Origin: an uncultured Lachnospiraceae bacterium
Lineage (GTDB): Bacteria > Bacillota > Clostridia > Lachnospirales > Lachnospiraceae
Assembly: GCA_947037115.1 (NCBI GenBank)
Contig: CAMQTN010000018.1
Coordinates: forward strand, 1 to 42,263
Direction of reading: 5' to 3'
DNA: 42,263 bases
A program made the position numbers and the translations under genes. The notes under the pieces are model-generated. The model made no database searches. It saw only the letters and a list, made by a program, of their open reading frames with translations, and was not told the origin of the DNA. Positions 1-7,472 of this stretch are shown here, one piece after another; position 1 is the first letter of the stretch; each line of letters begins with the position of its first letter.

Positions 1-47
1 GAGATGAGCGCTAGTCTCGTGGGCTCGGAGATGTGTATAAGAGACAG
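1..47 (+). other. Illumina Nextera adapter with i7 index (not genomic)
   Basis: Bases 29-47 are AGATGTGTATAAGAGACAG, the 19-bp Tn5 mosaic end used in Nextera libraries. Bases 14-28 are the rest of the Nextera read-2 adapter. Bases 1-5 (GAGAT) match the end of the P7 flow-cell primer, and bases 6-13 (GAGCGCTA) sit exactly where the 8-base i7 index belongs. This is untrimmed library sequence fused to the contig end. Genomic sequence starts at 48. Confidence 0.96.
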
Positions 48-940
48 TGTTTAAAGAAAAATATATCCCAATCATTATGCAGGAGATTGAGAAAATACGT
101 AAAATATATAATTTGAATCTCAACGCTCCTATTTGTGATTATATATTTGTTATTCTGAAGAATGAATGTATTTTGTTGGAATGGCCAGAAGACAGGCAGC
201 TGGATTTGGATGGGCTGAGTACAGAGAAAGTAATTGGTGGCAGGCTGGAAACGATTGTATATATTAATTCAGCAAAAAGTAAGGAAAAACAGAACTTTTG
301 TGCGGCGCATGAGTTGGGGCATCGTCATAAATTGGACATACAGATAAAAGACGCTTTTCCTGATGACATTATAACCAATTCTATGATTGAGGATGTAATG
401 AACCGTTTTGCGGCTGAGTTAATGATGCCGGCTGGAGATTTTAAGAGACGGAGTAGCAGACTTTATAAAACATGTCAGGGAAAGCAAGCTGGTAGAAATG
501 TTGTATATATCAAAAAGTTATTGGAAAGTGTTGTTTCGCTGATGGATTTCTATTTTGTTCCATACAAGGCGGTGGTACTGCGGCTATGGGAAACAAAGAT
601 CGTTCCGAATAAGGTTGTTGATGTGCTGCTTGGATTTGAAGAATCGGATGCCGGCAAGAACATTATTGATGAGATTATAAAACTTCAGGGCATAACAAGA
701 TTGAGAACGCCTGACCGTAAAGCACAGTATTCTGTACAGCTTGAAAATCTTCGGGTAATTGTTAAAGATCCGAACATTACAAAATATATGTCTTCGAATG
801 AGTTAAAGAAGTATTTAAATAATATGGGATTTGTCGCGGAAGACATCAATTTAATTGAAGATATGAAAAAGATTGAAACAGAAACCATTGAGATGGATGA
901 AATCAAGGAATCAGAAGAGCCAAAAGACCTGGAAAACTAA
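48..940 (+). CDS. ImmA/IrrE family metallo-endopeptidase, 5' truncated
   Basis: Zinc metallopeptidase of the M78 (ImmA/IrrE) family. Members cleave or inactivate a phage or conjugative-element repressor (ImmA on ImmR) or act in stress responses (IrrE). The HExxH motif is seen as AAHELGHRHK around residues 86-95, followed by the family signature NRFAAELMMP about 30 residues later. The C-terminal 120 residues are charged and not recognised. The frame is open to the contig edge. The apparent GTG start at 47-49 takes its G from the adapter, so the true N-terminus is missing. In the family an XRE-type repressor usually lies just upstream; it would lie off the contig. The gene is more AT-rich than the genes from 1.65 kb on, which fits a mobile-element origin, but no integrase or att site is visible. 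Confidence 0.85.
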
Positions 941-958
941 TTTTTTTCCGGGTCTTTT
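922..958. terminator. Bidirectional intrinsic terminator between convergent genes
   Basis: Inverted repeat with arms 922-936 and 944-958: 15 pairs including one G-T. It is flanked by A-runs on the left and T-runs on the right, so it can end transcription on both strands. The loop (937-943) carries both stop codons: TAA at 938-940 on the plus strand and TAG at 939-937 on the minus strand. Confidence 0.85.
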
Positions 959-1443
959 ATTGAAGAATACTCGGAAATGAACTTTTTGGCAGAGGTTATT
1001 AATTCTAAAGTTTCCAAATCCTCAAACATAGAAGAATCAACAAGTGTCTCCGAGACATCTTTCAGGCGGTTTTCTAATGTAATGCGATGGAAAGAAAGCT
1101 TCAATCGATATAATCGGAACTTTTCAATGAATGTATCTGGCAAATCTGTTTCTGTCAGTTCAGAAAGATACTGCTCAATTAATTTCATTTTTTGTAAACA
1201 GATTTGTAAGTCCTCAGTATGTAATTGGATTTTTGAAGGAGATGCAAATAAAATCAGGTTTGCAACATATGCGCTGAATAATTCCAATGAAGAGCGGCAG
1301 TTGATTAACTGTAATCTCTCCGTTTCCCGGTCGGCTTTATTTCTTTGGGAGCAATATGTACGGTAGGCCACAAGAATGGTTACACCAACAGTAATTAAAG
1401 TTGTAATGATCTGGGTAACGCTTGTAATAATTGTTTCGAACAT
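937..1443 (-). CDS. Small membrane-anchored protein of unknown function
   Basis: Protein of 168 residues, not recognised. One N-terminal transmembrane segment (about residues 6-27, TSVTQIITTLITVGVTILVAY) is followed by a charged, largely helical cytoplasmic part rich in Leu, Glu and Lys with coiled-coil character (QRNKADRETERLQL and onward). The ATG at 1443 is preferred to a GTG at 1452, because GTG lies inside the Shine-Dalgarno GGAGGTG that sits about 8 bases before the ATG. A TATAAT-like -10 lies just upstream on the minus strand (about 1466-1471). It converges on the ImmA/IrrE gene and shares its terminator. The composition is AT-rich like that gene, so both may belong to the same accessory segment. 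Confidence 0.65.
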   Translation of the reverse strand: MFETIITSVTQIITTLITVGVTILVAYRTYCSQRNKADRETERLQLINCRSSLELFSAYVANLILFASPSKIQLHTEDLQICLQKMKLIEQYLSELTETDLPDTFIEKFRLYRLKLSFHRITLENRLKDVSETLVDSSMFEDLETLELITSAKKFISEYSSIKDPEKN

Positions 1444-1646
1444 TAGAAACACCTCCAGCTTTTATTATATAGCCAAGCAATAGAAAATGCCATTAAAAGT
1501 GTTTCATAAATTATGACAGGAAACGTCTTTTTAAATGATCTGTATTGACGAAAGCCTGCGGGAAGGGGTAAACTGTTCTGAGTGTTCGGAGAGCTGGCAC
1601 ATTTGGCTCCCGGTATTTAGTTTGTATATTTTAGATGGAGAATACC
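1444..1646. promoter_or_regulatory. Divergent intergenic region at a composition boundary
   Basis: This 203-base gap separates the AT-rich left edge from the GC-richer remainder. Toward the minus gene there is a TATAAT-like box. Toward the DMT gene, TTGACG at 1545-1550 with a poor -10 (GTAAAC, 17 bases on) is the best promoter candidate, and it is weak. No repeat or att-like direct repeat was seen. Confidence 0.3.
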
Positions 1647-2582
1647 ATGAAAAAACCAACAATAAATTTAAAAGCCCGCAATTCCATGCTCTTGCTTCTC
1701 ACCGCCCTCATCTGGGGTGTAGCGTTTGTGGCACAGAGACAGGGCGGCGCGTCGGCGGGGCCTTATACATTTAACTGCATCCGTTCCTTTTTGGGAGGTC
1801 TGGTGCTTCTGCCTGTGATTCCGTTTCTGGATAAAATCACGGGAAATAAGAAGCGGTCGACGGCAGAGGACAGGCGCAGACTGGCGGTGGGCGGAGCCCT
1901 TTGCGGGTTTGTGCTGTTTGTGGCCAGTACCTTACAACAGCTGGGAATGTACTACGGCACTACCGCGGGTAAGGCGGGATTTCTGACTGCCTGCTATATT
2001 CTGTTAGTGCCTGTACTTGGTCTTGTGTTTGGAAGAAAATGCCGGTGGAATGTCTGGATCAGTATTCTGGCGGCGGTGGCCGGCCTTTACTTTTTGTGTC
2101 TGACGGACGGTCTTTCTTTACAGCTCAGTGACGGGCTGGTACTGTTATGTGCAGTGTGTTTTTCGGTACATATCATGGTGATAGATCATTTTTCGCCTCT
2201 GGTGGACGGGGTGCGTATGGCATGTATCCAGTTTTTTGTGTGCGGGGCATGGGGGCTTTTGCCAATGATCGGCGTTGAAATGCGGCAGGCAGGGGCGGCA
2301 GCGTGGCTGCAGTCTCTGGGAAGCGTCGATGTGTGGATTCCGATTTTGTATGCGGGCATTATGTCCTGCGGCGTGGCGTACACGCTGCAGATTGTGGGGC
2401 AGAACGGAATTAACCCTTCCATAGCTTCGCTGCTGATGAGTCTGGAGTCGGTATTTTCTGTGCTGGCAGGGATGCTGCTTTTACATGAAACTATGAGCGG
2501 CAGGGAAATTGTGGGCTGTGTGCTCGTTTTTGCAGCGGTTATTTTTGCCCAGATGGAGTTCGGAAAGCGGCGGGGAAATTGA
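1647..2582 (+). CDS. EamA/DMT superfamily permease
   Basis: Inner-membrane transporter of the drug/metabolite superfamily with two EamA repeats (ten predicted helices, 311 residues). The first helix shows the typical LLLTALIWGVAFVAQRQG. The second half begins near the conserved CFSVHIMVIDHF, and the protein ends with the usual LASLLMSLESVFSVLAGML and VGCVLVFAAVIFAQ helices. The substrate cannot be read from sequence; the family exports amino acids, nucleosides or metabolites. The ATG at 1647 is chosen over an ATG at 1635 because the latter is the ATGGAG that serves as ribosome binding site, 6 bases before the chosen start. It appears monocistronic: the next gene has its own strong promoter. 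Confidence 0.88.
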   Translation: MKKPTINLKARNSMLLLLTALIWGVAFVAQRQGGASAGPYTFNCIRSFLGGLVLLPVIPFLDKITGNKKRSTAEDRRRLAVGGALCGFVLFVASTLQQLGMYYGTTAGKAGFLTACYILLVPVLGLVFGRKCRWNVWISILAAVAGLYFLCLTDGLSLQLSDGLVLLCAVCFSVHIMVIDHFSPLVDGVRMACIQFFVCGAWGLLPMIGVEMRQAGAAAWLQSLGSVDVWIPILYAGIMSCGVAYTLQIVGQNGINPSIASLLMSLESVFSVLAGMLLLHETMSGREIVGCVLVFAAVIFAQMEFGKRRGN

Positions 2583-2632
2583 GAGCAAAGTAGTATACAA
2601 AAATACAATAATACAAATATGCAAAAAAATGC

Positions 2633-2661
2633 TTGACATCGGAAAACGACGGTGTTACAAT
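2633..2661 (+). promoter_or_regulatory. SigA promoter of the amt-glnK gene
   Basis: TTGACA at 2633-2638, 17-base spacer, TACAAT at 2656-2661: close to consensus. Transcription would start near 2668, leaving a leader of about 90 bases that contains the hairpin at 2678-2709. Confidence 0.85.
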
Positions 2662-2677
2662 GCAAATCGTAAGAGCG

Positions 2678-2709
2678 AAGGCGCTTTGAGGAAACTCAAG
2701 GCGCCTTTT
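2678..2709 (+). terminator. Leader hairpin with U-tract (attenuator candidate)
   Basis: Arms 2678-2690 and 2695-2707 form 13 pairs with one G-U, closed by a GAAA loop and followed by TTTTCT. It lies between the promoter and the amt start, so it should stop most transcripts unless overridden. Known clostridial nitrogen genes are often controlled by ANTAR-domain antiterminators acting on such leaders; that mechanism is an inference here, as no ANTAR gene is in the window. Confidence 0.6.
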
Positions 2710-2759
2710 CTCATGTCTGCGTATACGACTGACAAATGCTTTGGCGAGGAGGAAAAATT

Positions 2760-4526
2760 ATGGAAGAAATGATGGAAGTTGTTAACGGCCAGATATTCGG
2801 CGTCTGGTTTCTGATCGGTGCGGCATTGGTTTTTTGGATGCAGGCAGGTTTCGCGATGGTGGAGACAGGTTTCACCAGAGCAAAGAATGCGGGAAACATC
2901 ATTATGAAGAACCTGATGGATTTTTGTATCGGCACAGTGATGTTTATCCTGATCGGTTTTGGGCTTTTACTGGGAGAAGACCTCATGGGGCTGATCGGCA
3001 GGCCCGGGTTTGATATTTTTACGGCATATGAGAGTTTTGACTGGTCTAACTTTGTATTTAATCTGGTGTTCTGCGCGACCACTGCGACGATCGTCTCCGG
3101 TGCGATGGCTGAGAGGACGAAATTCTTAAGCTACTGTATTTACTCGGGTGTGATATCGGCGCTTATTTATCCGATTGAGGCACACTGGATCTGGGGCGGC
3201 GGATGGCTGGCACAGATCGGGTTCCACGACTTTGCAGGTTCCTGTGCGATTCACATGGTAGGCGGCATTTCCGCACTGGTGGGCGCGAAGATTTTAGGGC
3301 CTCGTATCGGTAAGTTTAATACGGATAAGGATGGAAAGGTAACGAAGGTAAATGCATTCCCGGGACACAGCCTTCCGCTTGGCGCGCTGGGTGTGTTTAT
3401 TCTCTGGCTTGGCTGGTATGGATTTAACGGCGCGGCGGCGGTAAGTGTGGAACAGCTTGGTTCTATCTTTGTCACGACAACGATTGCGCCGGCCGTGGCG
3501 ACTGTGGTATGTATGATTTTTACCTGGATCAAATATGGAAAGCCCGATGTTTCCATGTGTCTGAATGCTTCTCTGGCAGGGCTTGTGGCAATTACCGCGC
3601 CCTGCGATGTGACAGACGCTTTCGGCGCCATTGTGATCGGCGCGGTAGCAGGCCTTCTGGTGGTGTTCGGCGTCTGGCTTCTGGATTATAAACTGCGGAT
3701 CGACGATCCTGTGGGCGCTGTGGCGGTACATATGATGAACGGTATCTGGGGAACGATTTCCGTCGGGTTTTTTGCGACAAATACCGCGCCGGGGTATTCG
3801 ATCGCGGACGCTTCGGGAAGAGAGCTTACGGGACTGCTTTATGGCGGCGGTTTTAAACTCTTAGGTTTGCAGCTGGTTGGCTTCGCGTCCGTAGCGGTAT
3901 GGACACTTGTGACGATTACAGTTGTGTTCCTGGTGATTAAGGCGACGATCGGGTTGAGAGCATCACAGGAGGAAGAGATTGTAGGTCTGGATACCACTGA
4001 ACACGGTCTGGCTTCCGCTTACTCAGGTTTCAGCATTATGGATGTGTCGGGCGCAATGGTTATGGATGTGAATGAGAATACCAGCCTTGGCATGGAGGAC
4101 TATGACGCCGCTTCTCAGGCACAGAAAGATGCGGCGGTGAAGGTGGCGCAGGTGTCCATGGCATCCGCCACGGGTATGTATAAGGTGGCAATTATCGCGA
4201 AACTCTCCAGATACGATAAGCTGCGCAAGGCGATGAATGATTTGGGGGTTACCGGCATGACGGTGACACAGGTTATGGGATGCGGCGTCCAGAAGGGTGC
4301 TGGCGAAAAATACCGCGGCGTAGAGATGGACGCAACCCTTCTGCCGAAGGTGAAGGTGGAAGTGGTAGTCAGCAGGATCCCTGTAGACACTGTGGTGGAG
4401 GCTGCCAAAAAGGCACTCTATACCGGACATATCGGAGATGGAAAGATTTTTGTCTACAATGTGGATAAAGTAGTTAAGGTCCGCACAGGAGAGACGGATT
4501 TCGCGGCACTACAGGACGTAGAATAA
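2760..4526 (+). CDS. amt: Ammonium transporter fused to a P-II (GlnK) domain
   Basis: Ammonium channel (Amt/MEP/Rh) of eleven helices, residues about 1-410, fused to a full P-II domain, residues 473-588. The channel keeps the Asp/His signature (GFHDFAGSCAIHMVGG) and the second pore His (AVAVHMMNGIWGT). A linker of about 60 residues follows the normal Amt C-tail. The P-II part aligns without gaps over the first 51 residues of E. coli P-II/GlnK. It keeps the T-loop core QKG and YRG (the pore-plugging Arg47 equivalent) and the B-loop TGHIGDGKIFV, but Met523 stands where the uridylylated Tyr51 should be. So the regulator is tethered to its target and probably responds only to nucleotide and 2-oxoglutarate. 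The ATG at 2760 has AGGAGG 7 bases upstream; an ATG at 2736 is rejected as it precedes that site. Confidence 0.95.
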   Translation: MEEMMEVVNGQIFGVWFLIGAALVFWMQAGFAMVETGFTRAKNAGNIIMKNLMDFCIGTVMFILIGFGLLLGEDLMGLIGRPGFDIFTAYESFDWSNFVFNLVFCATTATIVSGAMAERTKFLSYCIYSGVISALIYPIEAHWIWGGGWLAQIGFHDFAGSCAIHMVGGISALVGAKILGPRIGKFNTDKDGKVTKVNAFPGHSLPLGALGVFILWLGWYGFNGAAAVSVEQLGSIFVTTTIAPAVATVVCMIFTWIKYGKPDVSMCLNASLAGLVAITAPCDVTDAFGAIVIGAVAGLLVVFGVWLLDYKLRIDDPVGAVAVHMMNGIWGTISVGFFATNTAPGYSIADASGRELTGLLYGGGFKLLGLQLVGFASVAVWTLVTITVVFLVIKATIGLRASQEEEIVGLDTTEHGLASAYSGFSIMDVSGAMVMDVNENTSLGMEDYDAASQAQKDAAVKVAQVSMASATGMYKVAIIAKLSRYDKLRKAMNDLGVTGMTVTQVMGCGVQKGAGEKYRGVEMDATLLPKVKVEVVVSRIPVDTVVEAAKKALYTGHIGDGKIFVYNVDKVVKVRTGETDFAALQDVE

Positions 4527-4563
4527 GCCTACACCTATATCCCTTAGTTTGTATATATTATCA

Positions 4564-4602
4564 GAACGAGTCCCCTGGCGCTCCACCGCCGGGGATTCGT
4601 TC
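4564..4602 (+). repeat. Strong hairpin after the amt-glnK gene
   Basis: Long stem: GAACGAGTCCCC at 4564-4575 pairs with the segment ending at 4602, with one G-U and an inner GGCG/CGCC. There is no U-tract, so it is a weak intrinsic terminator, though it may protect the 3' end. Part of the loop side (GCGCTCCACC) can alternatively pair with GGTGGAGCGC at 4628-4637. Confidence 0.5.
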
Positions 4603-4660
4603 GTGGAGGAGGCATGTTTTCGCGTGGGGTGGAGCGCAGTGCCTTGACTGCCGAAGTGGA

Positions 4661-4689
4661 TTGCGGAATAACGAAATTTAGTGTACAAT
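4661..4689 (+). promoter_or_regulatory. Promoter of the AraC-family gene
   Basis: TTGCGG at 4661-4666, 17-base spacer, TACAAT at 4684-4689; the predicted start of transcription is about 55 bases before the ATG at 4754. Confidence 0.6.
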
Positions 4690-4753
4690 AAATACGGACA
4701 GTGCAGGAAAGAGAAATTCGAATCTATATGAAGGAAGGAAACGGGACGTAACT

Positions 4754-5692
4754 ATGAATGCCGGGACAAAAAAGAAAAAACAGATGCAGTTCCGCTATTA
4801 CGAAATTCCGCAGGGAGAACCATGTCTGGCGCTGCTTGGCGAAGCGTGGGTGCGCCGCTATGGCGACGGCGTGGACTGCCTGCACTTTCATAATTATATG
4901 GAGATCGGTTTTTGTTATGACGGCAGGGGATCGATAGAACTGGACGGTGATTCTGTACCCTATCGGGGGGATATGTTTACGATCATTCCAAAGAACTACC
5001 CGCACAATACGGACAGTGAGAATTTTTCCTACAGCAAATGGGAGTATCTTTTCGTCGATGTGGAGGGACTTCTTCAGGAAATTTACCGGGAAAATAAAAT
5101 GTTTGCCGATGAACTGGCGGTAGTCATCAACAATCGGGCCTGGGCAGTGGAGATCTCCCGGTATCCGGAAGCAGGAAGACTGATCCGCAATATTATGGAA
5201 GAGATGCGTTATAAGAAGGAGCTGTACACAGAGAGCGTTCGGGGAATGCTTCTGTCACTTTTGATCAATATTGCGAGGATGAACCAGAAACCCTCCGGTA
5301 AAGTGAAGAAACAGAGTGTTGGCGTTTCCCACATGACAGTCGCTCTGCATTATATAGGTAAGCATTATGCGGAGGATTTGACGATCGGGGATCTGGCGGC
5401 GGTCAGTCATATGTCGGAAACTAATTTCAGGCGTGTTTTTCAGAAGACGATGAATATGACGCCTTCCGATTACCTGAATCTGGTGCGGGTACAGGGCGCC
5501 TGTGAATATATGAAAAAGAGTACGGACAGCATGGAGATGGTGGCAGAAAAGTGTGGCTTTCAGTCCGTGTCCACCTTTAACCGGAATTTTAAGAAGGTGT
5601 TGGGAATGACGCCATACCAGTGGAAGATCCATCCGGAGAATTACGAGACAAAACTGCTCAATTATAATATTTCCGCTTATAAAGGGTGGTAG
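4754..5692 (+). CDS. AraC family transcriptional regulator
   Basis: Cytoplasmic one-component regulator of 312 residues. The N-terminal cupin-like sensing domain (about 20-150) has the sugar-pocket pattern HFHNYMEIGFCYDG and RGDMFTIIPKNYPHNT. The C-terminal AraC/XylS DNA-binding domain (about 195-300) has two helix-turn-helix units, LTIGDLAAVSHMSETNFRRV and MVAEKCGFQSVSTFNRNFKK, ending with the usual GMTPYQWK. It lies directly upstream of the sugar ABC and beta-galactosidase genes on the same strand, with its own promoter. The most likely role is activation of that locus in response to a galactoside; the ligand is inferred from context only. The Shine-Dalgarno is poor (GAAGGAAGG lies about 15 bases upstream), suggesting low expression, as expected for a regulator. 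Confidence 0.9.
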   Translation: MNAGTKKKKQMQFRYYEIPQGEPCLALLGEAWVRRYGDGVDCLHFHNYMEIGFCYDGRGSIELDGDSVPYRGDMFTIIPKNYPHNTDSENFSYSKWEYLFVDVEGLLQEIYRENKMFADELAVVINNRAWAVEISRYPEAGRLIRNIMEEMRYKKELYTESVRGMLLSLLINIARMNQKPSGKVKKQSVGVSHMTVALHYIGKHYAEDLTIGDLAAVSHMSETNFRRVFQKTMNMTPSDYLNLVRVQGACEYMKKSTDSMEMVAEKCGFQSVSTFNRNFKKVLGMTPYQWKIHPENYETKLLNYNISAYKGW

Positions 5693-5959
5693 TTAATGCC
5701 GATTTTTACCATGAAGCAGGGAGCGGAAACGCTGTATTCATGGCTTCTTAAACGTTTAAGATACATTTTTGTGGTCGAATTTGCATTTTTTTTGATTATT
5801 GATAACAACACATGAAAGGCATATGGAGTTATAATGCATATGTAATCAATCAAAAAAGCCATATTGTTATACAAAATGACGAAAGGCTTTTTTTGATCGA
5901 TAAAAAAGAAACAGAACAGTGCACAAAATGCACAAAAAAAGAAATGGGAGGAAGTAAAA
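5693..5959 (+). promoter_or_regulatory. Control region of the sugar ABC operon
   Basis: This 267-base AT-rich region holds several regulator-like signals. CTTAAACGTTTAAG (5747-5760) is a perfect 14-base palindrome of LacI-family operator type. CATATG occurs twice (about 5819-5824 and 5837-5842) on either side of a TATAAT box (5830-5835); no good -35 is seen, consistent with an activator-dependent promoter. An inverted repeat (about 5849-5860 with 5885-5897) ending in TTTTTTTGATC could act as a weak terminator for the upstream gene or as a leader hairpin. A 9-base unit TGCACAAAA is tandemly repeated at 5920-5937, just before the ribosome binding site. Confidence 0.5.
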
Positions 5960-7336
5960 ATGAAAAGAAAGATTTTGGCAGCTTTATTGGCGTCCACAAT
6001 GGTACTTTCTTTGACGGCCTGCGGTGGCGGTTCTGACGCTCCGGCAGCAGATGGCGGCGCAGCAGCGACAGAGGAAGCTCCGGCAGCGGAGGCTCCGGCG
6101 GCAGACGAGGCGGCTCCCGCAGCAGATGCGGCAGCAGGCGGCGACGAGACCCTTACCGTATGGTGCTGGGATCCCGCGTTTAACATGAACGCTATGTATG
6201 AGGCGGAGAAGGTTTACCAGAAGGATCACCCGAATTTCAAACTGAATGTGGTTGAGACTCCTTGGGAGGATGTTCAGACCAAGATTACCACAGCGGCTAC
6301 TTCCGGAGATCTGAGCACATTGCCTGATATCTTCCTGATGCAGGATAATGCATTCCAGAAAAACGTAATCAGCTTCCCGGATGTGTGTATGGATCTGACA
6401 AACAGTGGTGTTGATTTTTCCCAGTTTGCAGCAGGTAAGACAGCATACTCTGTAATCGATGGCAAGAACTACGGCGTACCTTTTGATAACGGTGCAGTGG
6501 TTGCATGCTACCGTACAGACTATCTGGAGCAGGCAGGGCTGACCATTGATGATTTCACAGATATTACCTTTGATCAGTATATGGAGAATGGCAAGAAGGT
6601 TCTGGAAGCGACAGGCAAGCCCCTCATCTCCATGCAGGCTGGTGAGTGTGACCTGATCATGATGATGATGCAGTCCGCAGGTTCTTCCCTCTTCAATGAG
6701 GATGGTACAGCTAATATCGTTGGCAACGACACCTTAAAGGCTGTAATGGAAACTTACAAGGCCCTGAAGGACAGCGGTGTGCTGGTTGAGGTTAACAGCT
6801 GGGATGAGTATGTAGGTTCCATGGTAAGCGGCGACGTGGCAGGCACCATCAACGGATGCTGGATCATGGCTTCCATTCAGACAGCAGAGGATCAGTCAGG
6901 CAATTGGGCTCTGACCAATATGCCCAGTCTGGTAGGCGTAAGCAGCGCAACCAACTACTCCAACAACGGTGGTTCTTCCTGGGCGGTAACGACAAAGTGT
7001 GCAAATCCTGATCTGGCATGCGATTTCCTGGCAAGCACTTTCGCAGGAAGCACAGAGCTGTATGACAATATCCTTTCCAGCGGCGCTCTTGCAACATGGG
7101 CACCTGCAGGTGATTCCAATGCATACGCAACACCCAACGATTTCTTCGGCGGCGACGCAGTATCCGCAAAGATCGTTGATTTCTCCACCAAGGTTCCTTC
7201 CAACATCACGGGCGTATACTACTACGAGGGACGTGATGCTGTAGCAACCGCTATCACGAACTACATCAACGGTTCTGATATCGATGCAGAGATGCAGACC
7301 GCAGCTGATACCGTGAACTTCCTCATGGGTCAGTAA
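5960..7336 (+). CDS. Sugar ABC transporter substrate-binding lipoprotein
   Basis: Extracellular solute-binding protein family 1 (CUT1 type), 458 residues. The signal peptide ends in lipobox LTAC, with lipid-modified Cys21 (MKRKILAALLASTMVLSLTAC). A low-complexity Ala/Pro/Glu linker follows (about 27-66). The mature fold starts at ETLTVWCWDPAFN and includes the family pattern YGVPFDNGAVVACYRTDYLEQAG, seen in oligosaccharide binders. It captures a sugar outside the membrane and delivers it to the two permeases encoded next. GGAGGAAG lies 5-8 bases before the ATG. The neighbouring beta-galactosidase suggests a beta-galactoside ligand. A terminator after the gene probably keeps the binding protein in excess over the permeases, as is common in these operons. 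Confidence 0.92.
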   Translation: MKRKILAALLASTMVLSLTACGGGSDAPAADGGAAATEEAPAAEAPAADEAAPAADAAAGGDETLTVWCWDPAFNMNAMYEAEKVYQKDHPNFKLNVVETPWEDVQTKITTAATSGDLSTLPDIFLMQDNAFQKNVISFPDVCMDLTNSGVDFSQFAAGKTAYSVIDGKNYGVPFDNGAVVACYRTDYLEQAGLTIDDFTDITFDQYMENGKKVLEATGKPLISMQAGECDLIMMMMQSAGSSLFNEDGTANIVGNDTLKAVMETYKALKDSGVLVEVNSWDEYVGSMVSGDVAGTINGCWIMASIQTAEDQSGNWALTNMPSLVGVSSATNYSNNGGSSWAVTTKCANPDLACDFLASTFAGSTELYDNILSSGALATWAPAGDSNAYATPNDFFGGDAVSAKIVDFSTKVPSNITGVYYYEGRDAVATAITNYINGSDIDAEMQTAADTVNFLMGQ

Positions 7337-7401
7337 CTGATCGGGCATAGTTCGATTGAAGACAACCAGGCCGGAGGGCATGGCGTAGAGTAACAAATTC
7401 A

Positions 7402-7437
7402 GGGGAATAGTTTTAAACGGCTGTTCCCCTTTTTTTC
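7402..7437 (+). terminator. Intra-operon terminator after the binding-protein gene
   Basis: GGGGAATAG (7402-7410) pairs with CTGTTCCCC (about 7421-7429, one G-U), followed by a run of 8 T. It sits between the binding protein and the first permease with no obvious promoter after it, so it likely gives partial read-through. Confidence 0.8.
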
Positions 7438-7472
7438 TCCAAGTATCAAGCGATAGAGAAGGAGGGAGTTTC

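Noticed and set aside
977..1366. Plus-strand frame of 129 codons opposite the small membrane gene
   Set aside because: No ribosome binding site; the minus-strand gene has a clear one and a membrane anchor.
1535..1774. Plus-strand frame of 79 codons at the DMT gene start
   Set aside because: Overlaps the DMT gene in another frame and lacks a start signal.
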